DNA from: JAQTNA01 sp043743785
GTDB taxonomy: Bacteria; Pseudomonadota; Gammaproteobacteria; Burkholderiales; Rhodocyclaceae
DNA: 6,279 nucleotides
Direction: 5' to 3'
Assembly (NCBI GenBank): GCA_043743785.1
Contig: JAYTVW010000074.1
Coordinates: 1-6,279 of the forward strand
The notes beneath the pieces are model-generated. The model was not told the DNA's origin and did not search any database. It worked only from the letters and a program-made list of their open reading frames with translations. This document shows positions 1-6,115 of the stretch, piece after piece. Within the stretch, counting starts at the first letter, position 1, and each line of letters starts with the position of its first letter. Both the position numbers and the translations under genes were made by a program.

Positions 1-79
1 CCTTTTTCCCCTGCCTGATTTTCCATTGGCCGTTACTCCGCGCCGGATAATGACAAGTGACTATATCATACAGGGGAAT

Positions 80-397
80 TTATTTGTCTACACCCTCTAA
101 GCTGTCGTGGAACAACCGTAGAACTTCGATAGCCTCGGCGGCAAGGCTGGCCAGATGGCGTCCCAGCGCCGAGGCGGATTCAAAGGCCTGAAATCTTCCC
201 GCATCCATGTCCGCGATGCCGCTCTGCACGGCTTCCCGCAGGGCCTCGAGACGGGCCTGGTCTTCGGACTCCCGGCGTTCAACGAGCCGCAGGCCTTCGC
301 GGAGCACTTCACTGGCGTTTTGGTAGCGACCGGACGCCACCATTTGTTCGACAAAACCAGCCTGATGGGCGGTCAGCACCACATTGCGTGTCGGCAT
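80..397 (-). CDS. parD: ParD-family type II antitoxin (ribbon-helix-helix)
   Basis: A 105-residue protein. The first ~45 residues (MPTRNVVLT, then ASGRYQNASEVLREGLRLVE at 21-40) match the ParD/CC2985 antitoxin family: a short beta strand for DNA contact followed by two helices of a ribbon-helix-helix fold. The charged helix after it (about 41-70, ending DAGRFQAF) is the usual toxin-binding region. Known ParDs neutralise a RelE/ParE-type toxin and repress their own operon. The start is the ATG at 397-395 because a perfect AAGGAG lies seven bases upstream; the frame stays open further upstream, but the residues there are low-complexity and overlap repeat DNA. The C-terminal tail (about 71-105) is somewhat longer than the shortest ParDs. 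No ParE reading frame overlaps or directly follows it in the 79 bases left, which is unusual because the toxin gene normally abuts. Family assignment is secure; whether it is part of a working pair cannot be seen. Confidence 0.88.
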   Translation of the reverse strand: MPTRNVVLTAHQAGFVEQMVASGRYQNASEVLREGLRLVERRESEDQARLEALREAVQSGIADMDAGRFQAFESASALGRHLASLAAEAIEVLRLFHDSLEGVDK

Positions 398-404
398 GGC
401 GCCA

Positions 405-410
405 CTCCTT
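405..410 (-). promoter_or_regulatory. Ribosome binding site of parD
   Basis: On the minus strand this reads AAGGAG, separated by seven bases from the ATG at 397-395. It fixes the antitoxin start and excludes the longer reading frame that extends back to about 601. Confidence 0.85.
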
Positions 411-427
411 TTTTCAAGAATTGGCAG

Positions 428-458
428 ATTATGCCATGCCTGCGACGAGTGCATGCCT
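428..458 (-). promoter_or_regulatory. Candidate parD promoter -10 and operator repeats
   Basis: On the minus strand 433-428 reads CATAAT, five of six matches to the sigma-70 -10 consensus, placing a start site about 24 bases before the parD ATG. No good -35 is visible at 16-18 bases. On the plus strand two direct copies of CATGCCT (435-441 and 452-458) sit 17 bases apart at and upstream of the -10. ParD proteins normally bind repeated short sites in their own promoter, so these are candidate operators by inference only. Confidence 0.35.
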
Positions 459-558
459 TGCCGCAGGGTAATCGCACGAACGCAAGAAACTATGGGGGTA
501 AAACGCGCCGCGCGGCATGCAAGGGGAGAACGCTCCTCTCTGGCCCTTCCTTCGCGGC

Positions 559-593
559 CCTTTGCGCCTCTGCGCCTTTGCGGTGGGGTTTTG
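559..593. repeat. Octamer-repeat element A (single arm)
   Basis: Read on the minus strand this is an outer CAAAACC-type edge followed by ACCGCAAAG, GCGCAGAG and GCGCAAAG. It matches the right arm of element B (2244-2278) at 32 of 35 positions by eye. No convincing opposite arm is found in 400-558, so this looks like a half or decayed copy. It lies in the 331-base gap between parD and trpB2, which otherwise holds only the promoter features listed separately. Confidence 0.75.
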
Positions 594-624
594 TCATTCA
601 TGCGTACGCCGTACCCCCCATCCC

Positions 625-638
625 TTGATCTAAATCAT
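625..638 (+). promoter_or_regulatory. FNR/ANR-type binding site upstream of trpB2
   Basis: The sequence TTGATCTAAATCAT matches the FNR/ANR consensus TTGAT-N4-ATCAA at nine of ten defined positions. Exactly 22 bases separate its end from the hexamer TAAATT at 661-666, which puts the site centre 41.5 bases upstream of the predicted transcription start near 673. That is the classical class II position at which FNR-type proteins activate RNA polymerase. FNR, ANR and DNR-type regulators share this motif, so oxygen or nitric oxide could be the signal. It is on the trpB2 side of the divergent gap and well outside the neighbouring repeat. Confidence 0.72.
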
Positions 639-660
639 CCCCCGCTTCACCCGTCCTGCG

Positions 661-666
661 TAAATT
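661..666 (+). promoter_or_regulatory. Predicted -10 element of trpB2
   Basis: TAAATT matches four of six positions of the -10 consensus. No TTGACA-like -35 precedes it; the FNR-type box occupies that region, as expected for an activator-dependent promoter. The predicted start near 673 gives a leader of about 56 bases. Confidence 0.5.
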
Positions 667-716
667 CCCGGGTTTCGCCCGCCGCCCGTTCCGCAGCGGG
701 GAAACATGCCTCGAAC

Positions 717-722
717 AAGGAG
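717..722 (+). promoter_or_regulatory. Ribosome binding site of trpB2
   Basis: AAGGAG lies six bases before the GTG at 729-731 and fifteen before the next in-frame ATG at 738. The spacing favours the GTG start. Confidence 0.8.
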
Positions 723-728
723 ACCCCC

Positions 729-2090
729 GTGACCCAGATGCGCATCCAGCTTGAAGAATCCGACATCCCGACCCACTGGTACAACATCGTTGCCGACATG
801 CCCAATCCGCCGGCACCGCCCCTGGGGCCGGATGGCAAGCCGGCCTCGCCGGAGAGCATGCTGGCCATTTTCCCGCCCAGCATCCTGGAGCAGGAAATGT
901 CGGCCCAGCGCTGGATTCCGATCCCTGAGCCGGTGCGGGAAATCTACAAGCTGTGGCGCCCCAGCCCCCTCTGTCGGGCGCTCCGCCTGGAGCAGGCCCT
1001 GGGCACGCCGGCCAAGATCTATTACAAGTACGAAGGCGTCTCGCCCGCCGGCTCCCACAAGCCCAACTCCGCCGTGCCCCAGGCCTGGTACAACGCCCAG
1101 GCCGGCGTCAAACGCCTGACCACGGAGACGGGGGCGGGCCAGTGGGGTTCCTCGCTCGCCTTTGCCGGCCAGATGTTCGGCATCGAGGTCATCATCTACA
1201 TGGTGAAGGTGAGCTACGACCAGAAGCCCTTCCGCCGGTCCATGATGCAGACCTGGGGCGGCAAGGTGTTTGCCAGCCCCTCGCCCTACACCCAGACCGG
1301 CCGGGACGCCCTGGCGAAGGATCCGAACACCCCCGGCTCCCTGGGCCTGGCGATTTCGGAAGCGGTGGAGGAAGCCGCCAGCCGGGCCGACACGAATTAC
1401 GCCCTGGGTTCCGTGCTCAACCACGTCATCCTGCACCAGACCATCATCGGCCTGGAGGCGAAGAAGCAGTTCGCCAAGGTGGGGGACTACCCGGACATGA
1501 TCTTCGCGCCTTGCGGTGGCGGTTCCAACTTCGGCGGCGTGGCCTTCCCCTTCCTGGCCGACCAGGCGGCGGCCTCGGCGCCCAAGAAAACCCGCTTTAT
1601 CGCCGTGGAGCCGGATTCCTGCCCGTCCCTGACCCGGGGCCATTACGCCTATGACTACGGCGATTCCTCCGGCTTCACGCCCCTGATGCTCATGTACACC
1701 CTCGGCCACGACTTCGTGCCGCCGGGCATCCACGCTGGCGGCCTGCGCTACCACGGTGCCTCGGCCCTGGTGTCCCAGCTCTACAAGGAGAAGTTGATCG
1801 AGGCGGTGGCGGTGCCCCAGATCGGCACCTTCGAGGCCGGCGTGACCTTCGCCCGGGCCGAGGGGATCATCCCGGCGCCGGAATCCAGCCACGCCATCAA
1901 GGCCTGCATCGACGAGGCCCTGCGCTGCAAGGAAACGGGCGAAGCCAAGACCCTGTTCTTCAACCTCTCCGGCCACGGCCACTTCGACATGGCCAGCTAC
2001 GACAAGTATTTCGCCGGCCAGCTGGAAAACTACGCCTACCCGGAAGCCGCCATCGAAGCTGCCCTGCACCGGCTGCCGAAGGTGGGCTGA
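729..2090 (+). CDS. trpB2: TrpB2-type tryptophan synthase beta-like PLP enzyme
   Basis: A 453-residue fold-type II pyridoxal-phosphate enzyme of the TrpB2 (TIGR01415-like) group. The family condenses L-serine with indole to give tryptophan; some members are thought to act without a TrpA partner or on other substrates. Visible motifs are: LWRPSPL at 75-81 near the substrate entrance; the PLP lysine K111 in GSHKPNSA; the catalytic glutamate E133 in TETGAGQWG; the phosphate-binding loop GGGSN at 263-267; E386 in IPAPESSHA; and S413 in NLSGHG, matching the serine that contacts the PLP ring nitrogen. The N-terminal extension (HWYN...PPAPPLGPDG, about 15-36) is typical of TrpB2 and absent from TrpB1. 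All key residues are intact. The GTG start is set by the ribosome site; the longer frame from 384 runs through repeat and promoter DNA. No trpA or other trp gene adjoins, so it is probably monocistronic and additional to a standard trpB elsewhere. The substrate in vivo is not certain. Confidence 0.93.
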   Translation: MTQMRIQLEESDIPTHWYNIVADMPNPPAPPLGPDGKPASPESMLAIFPPSILEQEMSAQRWIPIPEPVREIYKLWRPSPLCRALRLEQALGTPAKIYYKYEGVSPAGSHKPNSAVPQAWYNAQAGVKRLTTETGAGQWGSSLAFAGQMFGIEVIIYMVKVSYDQKPFRRSMMQTWGGKVFASPSPYTQTGRDALAKDPNTPGSLGLAISEAVEEAASRADTNYALGSVLNHVILHQTIIGLEAKKQFAKVGDYPDMIFAPCGGGSNFGGVAFPFLADQAAASAPKKTRFIAVEPDSCPSLTRGHYAYDYGDSSGFTPLMLMYTLGHDFVPPGIHAGGLRYHGASALVSQLYKEKLIEAVAVPQIGTFEAGVTFARAEGIIPAPESSHAIKACIDEALRCKETGEAKTLFFNLSGHGHFDMASYDKYFAGQLENYAYPEAAIEAALHRLPKVG

Positions 2091-2105
2091 AGACTGCAAC
2101 AAGGG

Positions 2106-2278
2106 CAAAATCCACCGCAAAGACGCGGAGGACGTGAAGTTTCGCAAGGCTGACGAAGATCAGAAAGTCAGTGCTGCCTTTGGCAGGGCCAAGCGACTGA
2201 ATACTGGCGTGGAATTCCACTTTCCGCCTGTCTTCTTTGCGTTCCTTTGCGTCTTTGCGCCTTTGCGGTGCGGTTTTG
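2106..2278. repeat. Octamer-repeat element B (imperfect inverted repeat)
   Basis: The left arm begins at 2106 (CAAAATCCACCGCAAAG, then ACGCGGAGGACGTGAAG). The right arm, best preserved at 2244-2278 and extending inward to about 2235, reads on the minus strand CAAAACCGCACCGCAAAG followed by GCGCAAAG, ACGCAAAG and a further GAACGCAAAG. The left arm lacks about one octamer relative to the right. The roughly 100-base spacer includes a small hairpin (ctgcc/ggcag at 2174-2186) and a perfect 12-base palindrome at 2209-2220. No T-run follows, so it is not a standard intrinsic terminator. It occupies most of the 249-base gap between trpB2 and the SPOR gene; no other gene is visible there. Confidence 0.8.
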
Positions 2279-2339
2279 ACTTTCGCGCAAGGCTACTACC
2301 CGCTTCACACTGCAGCGCAATCGGGTAAGATTCTGCCCC

Positions 2340-3155
2340 ATGCCCATGCTGCGTCTCCTGTTCGTCATTCTCGTCATCGTGAACCTGGTCCTGTTTTCCC
2401 TGGGACAGGGTTTCCTTGGCTATGGTCAGGAGGGGGAGGGGGACCGACTCTCGAAGCAACTGGCGCCTGAAAAACTGCGTCTGGTGCGGGATGAGAAGCC
2501 CGCGCCTGCGGCCGTCGCGGCGCCCGCCACCGCGCCGGATTCGACGCCTGCCCCTGCGGTAGCACCCCCCGCTGCAGCGGCCCCCCCGGTTGCGGCAGCT
2601 CCGGCCGCACCTGCGGCCGCCCCCGCCAAGCCCGCGCCTGAAGCCGTCGCCAAGGTCGAACCCAAGGTCGAAGCCAAGCCCAAAACGCCGCCCGCCCCGG
2701 TGTGTCGCACCGTGCCGACCCTGACGGCGGACCAGGCGGCCAAGGCCCTGGGGCTGTTGAAGAACGTGGCGGGCGTGAAGTCGGTGGTCAGGGAACTGGC
2801 ACCGACCAACCCTTCCGCCTACTGGGTGCATCTGCCGCCCGAGGTGGACCGCCTTGCGGCGGAGACCAAGGTGCTCGATCTGAAGGAAAAGGGCGTGCAG
2901 GATTTCTTCATCGTGCAGGAGGAAGGCCCGAATCGCTACGCCATTTCCCTGGGGCTGTATCGTCAGGAGAAGGGCGCCAACGAGTACCTGGCGCGCCTGA
3001 AGAAGCTGGGGGTGGCCCAGGCCCGCATAACTCCCCGGGGTGGCGACGCCCGGCGGGATCTGACGCTGAACGGCCCTGCCGACGCCGTGGATGCTGCCCT
3101 GGCCAAGCTGAACACCAATCTGGGCGAACTGCGCGTGAACGCCTGCGGACGCTGA
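2340..3155 (+). CDS. SPOR-domain membrane-anchored protein
   Basis: A 271-residue protein with three parts. Residues about 4-23 (LRLLFVILVIVNLVLFSLG) are one hydrophobic helix acting as an N-terminal membrane anchor, predicting a periplasmic body. Residues about 53-121 are a low-complexity Ala/Pro/Lys linker. Residues about 161-234 (from YWVHLPP through GVQDFFIV and YAISLGLY to ARITPRG) form a SPOR domain, a fold known to bind denuded glycan strands of septal peptidoglycan. Two cysteines, C122 before the domain and C269 near the C-terminus, could pair in the periplasm. Similar betaproteobacterial proteins often follow birA and coaX; here neither is adjacent. The start is ATG 2340 with a weak GGGTAAGA nine bases upstream; ATG 2346 is an equally possible start and would remove only two residues. 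A role at the cell wall or division site is inferred from the domain; the specific function is unknown. Confidence 0.82.
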   Translation: MPMLRLLFVILVIVNLVLFSLGQGFLGYGQEGEGDRLSKQLAPEKLRLVRDEKPAPAAVAAPATAPDSTPAPAVAPPAAAAPPVAAAPAAPAAAPAKPAPEAVAKVEPKVEAKPKTPPAPVCRTVPTLTADQAAKALGLLKNVAGVKSVVRELAPTNPSAYWVHLPPEVDRLAAETKVLDLKEKGVQDFFIVQEEGPNRYAISLGLYRQEKGANEYLARLKKLGVAQARITPRGGDARRDLTLNGPADAVDAALAKLNTNLGELRVNACGR

Positions 3156-3191
3156 GCAGCCTTTCCAAACACCGACTCGCGGAGCAAATCC

Positions 3192-3255
3192 GTGGGTCGG
3201 AATTTATTCTGCCTGACAGATTCGACGTGCTGTGTCGGGATAAACCCCGACCTAC
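3192..3255. repeat. Pair of inverted REP-like palindromes
   Basis: On the plus strand GTGG (3192-3195) is followed by an imperfect palindrome beginning GTCGGAAT and ending CTGAC (3196-3217). On the minus strand GTAG (3255-3252) is followed by a six-base stem, GTCGGG at 3234-3239 pairing with CCCGAC at 3246-3251, around a six-base loop. A GTAG or GTGG tetranucleotide directly before a palindrome is the signature of REP elements, and two in opposite orientation resemble a BIME. The left copy is decayed. No T-run follows. The pair fills about half of the 136-base gap before coaE. Confidence 0.65.
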
Positions 3256-3291
3256 AAAACCCTCGGCGCCTCGACATTTCAATATCTCTCC

Positions 3292-3897
3292 ATGACCTAC
3301 ATCATCGGCCTCACCGGCGGTATCGGCAGCGGCAAGAGCGCGGCGGCGCATCTCTTCGCCGATCTGGGGGCCACGCTGGTGGATACGGACATCATTGCCC
3401 ATGAATTGACCGGCCCCGGGGGGGCCGCCATGCCGGCCCTCCGACTGGCCTTTGGCGAGAGCGTCGCGGCGGCGGATGGGCGCCTGGATAGGGCCGCCAT
3501 GCGCGCCCGGGTGTTCTCCGACCCGGCGGCGAAGGCGCAACTGGAAGCCATCCTTCATCCCCGCATCCGCAGCCTGAGCGCCGAACGTTGCGCCGCCGCC
3601 TCCGGCCCCTATGCGGTGCTGGTGGTGCCCCTGCTGGTGGAATCCGCGGACTACGCCAAACGGGTCCAGCGCATCGCCGTGGTGGACTGCACGGAAGAAA
3701 CCCAGGTCCGCCGCGTCATGGCCCGGAGCGGCCTCTCCGCCGACGAGGTGGCCCGCATCATGGCCGCCCAGGCGTCGCGCCAGGCGCGCCTGGCGGTGGC
3801 AGACGATGTCATCGACAATGACGGCCCCCTGGCGTCCCTGGCGCCCCAGGTGGCAGCGCTGCACCGGCACTACCTGGCGCTGGCAGGCGCCATATGA
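3292..3897 (+). CDS. coaE: Dephospho-CoA kinase
   Basis: A 201-residue cytoplasmic P-loop kinase that phosphorylates the ribose 3'-hydroxyl of dephospho-CoA, the last step of coenzyme A synthesis. The Walker A loop GLTGGIGSGKS spans 6-16 with K15 as the nucleotide lysine. DTD at 31-33 carries the conserved acidic residue expected to act in catalysis. HPRI (89-92), VPLLVES (112-118) and the C-terminal DDVIDNDG (171-178) are further family signatures. Length is normal (about 200). The start is the only in-frame option: a stop at 3241-3243 lies upstream with no GTG, TTG or ATG in between. No clear Shine-Dalgarno precedes it (the sequence is pyrimidine-rich), so translation may be weak or leader-dependent. 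In many beta- and gammaproteobacteria coaE follows pilD and precedes zapD (yacF); here it lies between a SPOR gene and recG, with repeats on both sides. Confidence 0.96.
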   Translation: MTYIIGLTGGIGSGKSAAAHLFADLGATLVDTDIIAHELTGPGGAAMPALRLAFGESVAAADGRLDRAAMRARVFSDPAAKAQLEAILHPRIRSLSAERCAAASGPYAVLVVPLLVESADYAKRVQRIAVVDCTEETQVRRVMARSGLSADEVARIMAAQASRQARLAVADDVIDNDGPLASLAPQVAALHRHYLALAGAI

Positions 3898-3912
3898 AGC
3901 AGGAAGTCCTGA

Positions 3913-4033
3913 TTGAAACGCCGAGGCGCCGAGACGCCGAGGAAATACAGGGTCTTCGGCATTGGCGTCCCATGCCTGCGAATCCGATCCTCATGGCGGG
4001 TTTTCTCTGCGCCTCGGCGCCTCGGCGTTTCAA
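3913..4033. repeat. Octamer-repeat element C (near-perfect inverted repeat)
   Basis: Two 33-base arms, 3913-3945 and 4001-4033, are inverted copies matching at 30 of 33 positions. Each reads from outside in as TTGAA, three octamers of the form RCGCMRAG (for example ACGCCGAG, GCGCCGAG, ACGCCGAG), then a purine-rich GAAA-type edge. The spacer is 55 bases with no recognised content. The element fills almost all of the 145-base gap between coaE and recG, and its right end stops nine bases before the recG start. Transcribed, it would form a long stem in the recG leader. Confidence 0.92.
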
Positions 4034-4042
4034 AATAGAGGA

Positions 4043-6115
4043 ATGATCAACACCGTAAAGTCAATCGCCGCCCCCAAGCCAATGCTGGCCCGGCTGGCCA
4101 AGCTGGGCTTGTCCACCCTCGGCGACCTGGTGCTGCACCTGCCCCTGCGCTACGAGGACGAAACCCGGCTCACGCCCTTGCGGGACGTGCGGGTGGGCGT
4201 ACCGGCCCAGATCGAAGCCACGGTGGCCTTGTGCGAAGTGCCCCTCCAGGGGCGCCGGCAACTGGTGTGCCGGGTGGTGGACGATGCCGGCGAGGAACTC
4301 TGGCTGCGCTTCCTCAACTTCTATCCCAGCCAGCAGAAACAAATGCAGCCGGGGGCGCGGCTGCGTCTCTTCGGTGAGATCAAGCCGGGGTTTTTTGGCG
4401 CCGAGATGGTGCACCCGCGCTTTCGCCAGGTGGGGGAAGGTAAGGAGTTGCCGGACGCCCTCACCCCCGTCTATCCGACCACGGCCGGCGTCTCCCAGAA
4501 CGCCTTGCGCAAGTTGATCGACGGCGCCCTGCGGTTGGTGGACCTGGCCGACACCTTGCCGCCGGCCCTGGTGCATCGCCTTGCCCTGCCGTCCTTCGCC
4601 GACAGTGTGAAGACCCTGCACCACCCGCCGCCGGAACTCAGTGCCGCCGCGCTTGAAGACGGCAATCTGCCGGCCTGGCGGCGCTTGAAATTCGACGAGT
4701 TGCTGGCCCAGCAATTGCAATTGCGCCTGGCCTACGCCGCCCGCCGGGCCAAGGGGGCGCCGCGCCTGACGCCCATGGAGAGCCTCACCGGCGCCCTGCT
4801 GGCTGCCTTGCCCTTCAAACTGACCGGTGCCCAGGAGCGGGCCTGGGGCGAGATCGCTACGGACCTGGCGGCGCCCCATCCCATGCAGCGCCTTTTGCAG
4901 GGCGACGTGGGCAGCGGCAAGACCATCGTGGCGGCCCTGGCCATGCTGCGGGCGGCGGAGAACGGCTGGCAATCGGCCCTCATGGCCCCCACGGAAATCC
5001 TCGCCGAACAGCACTATCGCAAGCTCGCCGCCTGGCTGGCACCCCTCAACATCCCGGTGGCCTGGCTCTCCGGCAGCCAGAAAAAGAAGGAGCGGCTGGC
5101 GGCCCTGGCCCAGGTGGCCTCCGGCGAGACGCCCCTGGTGGTGGGCACCCATGCCCTCATCGAGGACGGGGTGGAATTTGCCCGCCTGGGCCTGGCCATC
5201 GTGGACGAACAGCACCGCTTCGGCGTGCGCCAGCGCCTGGCCTTGCGCAAGAAAGGCGGTGCCATGGCGGCCGAAGGCGGGGAGGAGCAGGCCGCCCCCC
5301 ACCAGCTCATGATGTCCGCCACCCCCATTCCGCGCACCCTGGCCATGAGCTACTACGCGGACCTGGACGTGTCGGTGCTGGACGAGCTGCCGCCGGGCAG
5401 AACGCCGGTGCTGACCAAGCTGGTGTCGGACGCCCGCCGGGACGAGGTGGTGCTGCGGGTCAAGGATGCCTGTGCCGAGGGCCGCCAGGCCTATTGGGTG
5501 TGTCCGTTGATCGAGGAATCCGAGGCCCTGGAACTGCAGACCGCCATCGACACCCATGGGCGCCTGTCCGCCGAACTGACCGGCCTTTCCGTGGGCATGG
5601 TGCATGGCCGGCTGAAACCGGCGGAAAAGGCCGCCGTGATGGCGGCCTTCGTCAGTGGCGAAGTGGACCTGCTGGTGGCCACCACGGTCATCGAGGTTGG
5701 GGTGGACGTGCCCAACGCCTCCCTCATGGTTATCGAGCACGCGGAGCGCTTCGGCCTGTCCCAGCTACACCAGTTGCGGGGCCGGGTGGGGCGCGGCACG
5801 GCCCAATCCGCCTGCATCCTGCTGTATGCCGGCCCCCTGGGCCAGATCGCCCGGCAGCGCCTGAAGATCATGTTCGAGACCAACGACGGTTTCGAGGTGT
5901 CGCGCCGCGACCTGGAATTGCGGGGCCCCGGCGAATTCATCGGCGCCCGCCAGAGCGGCGTGCCTTTGCTGCGCTTCGCCAGCCTGGAAGATGACGCCGA
6001 CCTGCTGGACCTGGCCCGCAAGTCCGCCGAATGGCTGCAGAAGGAGCACCCGGAAGTCGTCGAAGCCCACCTGGAACGCTGGCTCGGCTCGAAACGGGAG
6101 CTATTGAAGGCGTAG
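4043..6115 (+). CDS. recG: ATP-dependent DNA helicase RecG
   Basis: A 690-residue superfamily 2 helicase-translocase that remodels stalled replication forks and branch-migrates recombination intermediates in the cytoplasm. The N-terminal signature LVLHLPLRYEDET (29-41) leads into the wedge/OB-fold domain (about 50-130), which splits the fork. Helicase motifs are complete: TGAQERAW (261-268), Walker A GDVGSGKT (287-294), APTEILAEQH (315-324), DEQH (388-391), SATPIPRTL (425-433), TTVIEVGVDVP (547-557) and QLRGRVGRG (577-585). The TRG region FETNDGFEVS...RGPGEFIGARQSG (about 611-639) couples ATP hydrolysis to translocation. Length fits the family (E. coli about 693). ATG 4043 is chosen because the frame upstream, back to 3962, is translated repeat DNA. 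The AGAGGA before it abuts the start codon, closer than usual; ATG 4082 is the next option and would trim 13 residues. The stop codon overlaps the GTAG of a downstream REP-like element. Confidence 0.96.
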   Translation: MINTVKSIAAPKPMLARLAKLGLSTLGDLVLHLPLRYEDETRLTPLRDVRVGVPAQIEATVALCEVPLQGRRQLVCRVVDDAGEELWLRFLNFYPSQQKQMQPGARLRLFGEIKPGFFGAEMVHPRFRQVGEGKELPDALTPVYPTTAGVSQNALRKLIDGALRLVDLADTLPPALVHRLALPSFADSVKTLHHPPPELSAAALEDGNLPAWRRLKFDELLAQQLQLRLAYAARRAKGAPRLTPMESLTGALLAALPFKLTGAQERAWGEIATDLAAPHPMQRLLQGDVGSGKTIVAALAMLRAAENGWQSALMAPTEILAEQHYRKLAAWLAPLNIPVAWLSGSQKKKERLAALAQVASGETPLVVGTHALIEDGVEFARLGLAIVDEQHRFGVRQRLALRKKGGAMAAEGGEEQAAPHQLMMSATPIPRTLAMSYYADLDVSVLDELPPGRTPVLTKLVSDARRDEVVLRVKDACAEGRQAYWVCPLIEESEALELQTAIDTHGRLSAELTGLSVGMVHGRLKPAEKAAVMAAFVSGEVDLLVATTVIEVGVDVPNASLMVIEHAERFGLSQLHQLRGRVGRGTAQSACILLYAGPLGQIARQRLKIMFETNDGFEVSRRDLELRGPGEFIGARQSGVPLLRFASLEDDADLLDLARKSAEWLQKEHPEVVEAHLERWLGSKRELLKA

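Noticed and set aside
1..26. A minus-strand gene starting at 26 (MENQAGEK) as the toxin partner
   Set aside because: Only eight codons are visible, the gap to parD is 53 bases and the residues do not resemble ParE. A GGAG nine bases upstream keeps it possible but not supportable.
398..601. Extending the ParD protein to an ATG at 601 on the minus strand
   Set aside because: Extra residues are Arg-rich translation of repeat DNA, and the AAGGAG at 410-405 fixes the ATG at 397-395.
384..728. Extending the trpB2 protein upstream by 115 codons
   Set aside because: The extension translates repeat element A, the FNR-type box and the -10 region, and overlaps the parD start. A good ribosome site at 717-722 fixes the start at 729.
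630..2147. A 505-codon open frame on the minus strand opposite trpB2
   Set aside because: It is the antisense shadow of a GC-rich gene whose plus-strand product has all catalytic motifs. The translation is Gly/His/Arg-rich with no recognisable domain.
2276..2299. A sigma-70 promoter for the SPOR gene using TTGACT at the end of element B
   Set aside because: The -35 match is good, but no acceptable -10 lies 15-19 bases downstream; the nearest (TACTAC) is at 12.
3913..4033. A CRISPR or intrinsic terminator reading of the octamer repeats
   Set aside because: Repeats are contiguous octamers in inverted arms rather than spaced direct repeats with unique spacers, and no T-run follows the stem.
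4061..5740. A 559-codon open frame on the minus strand opposite recG
   Set aside because: Antisense shadow of recG; its composition follows the recG codon pattern and shows no family motif.
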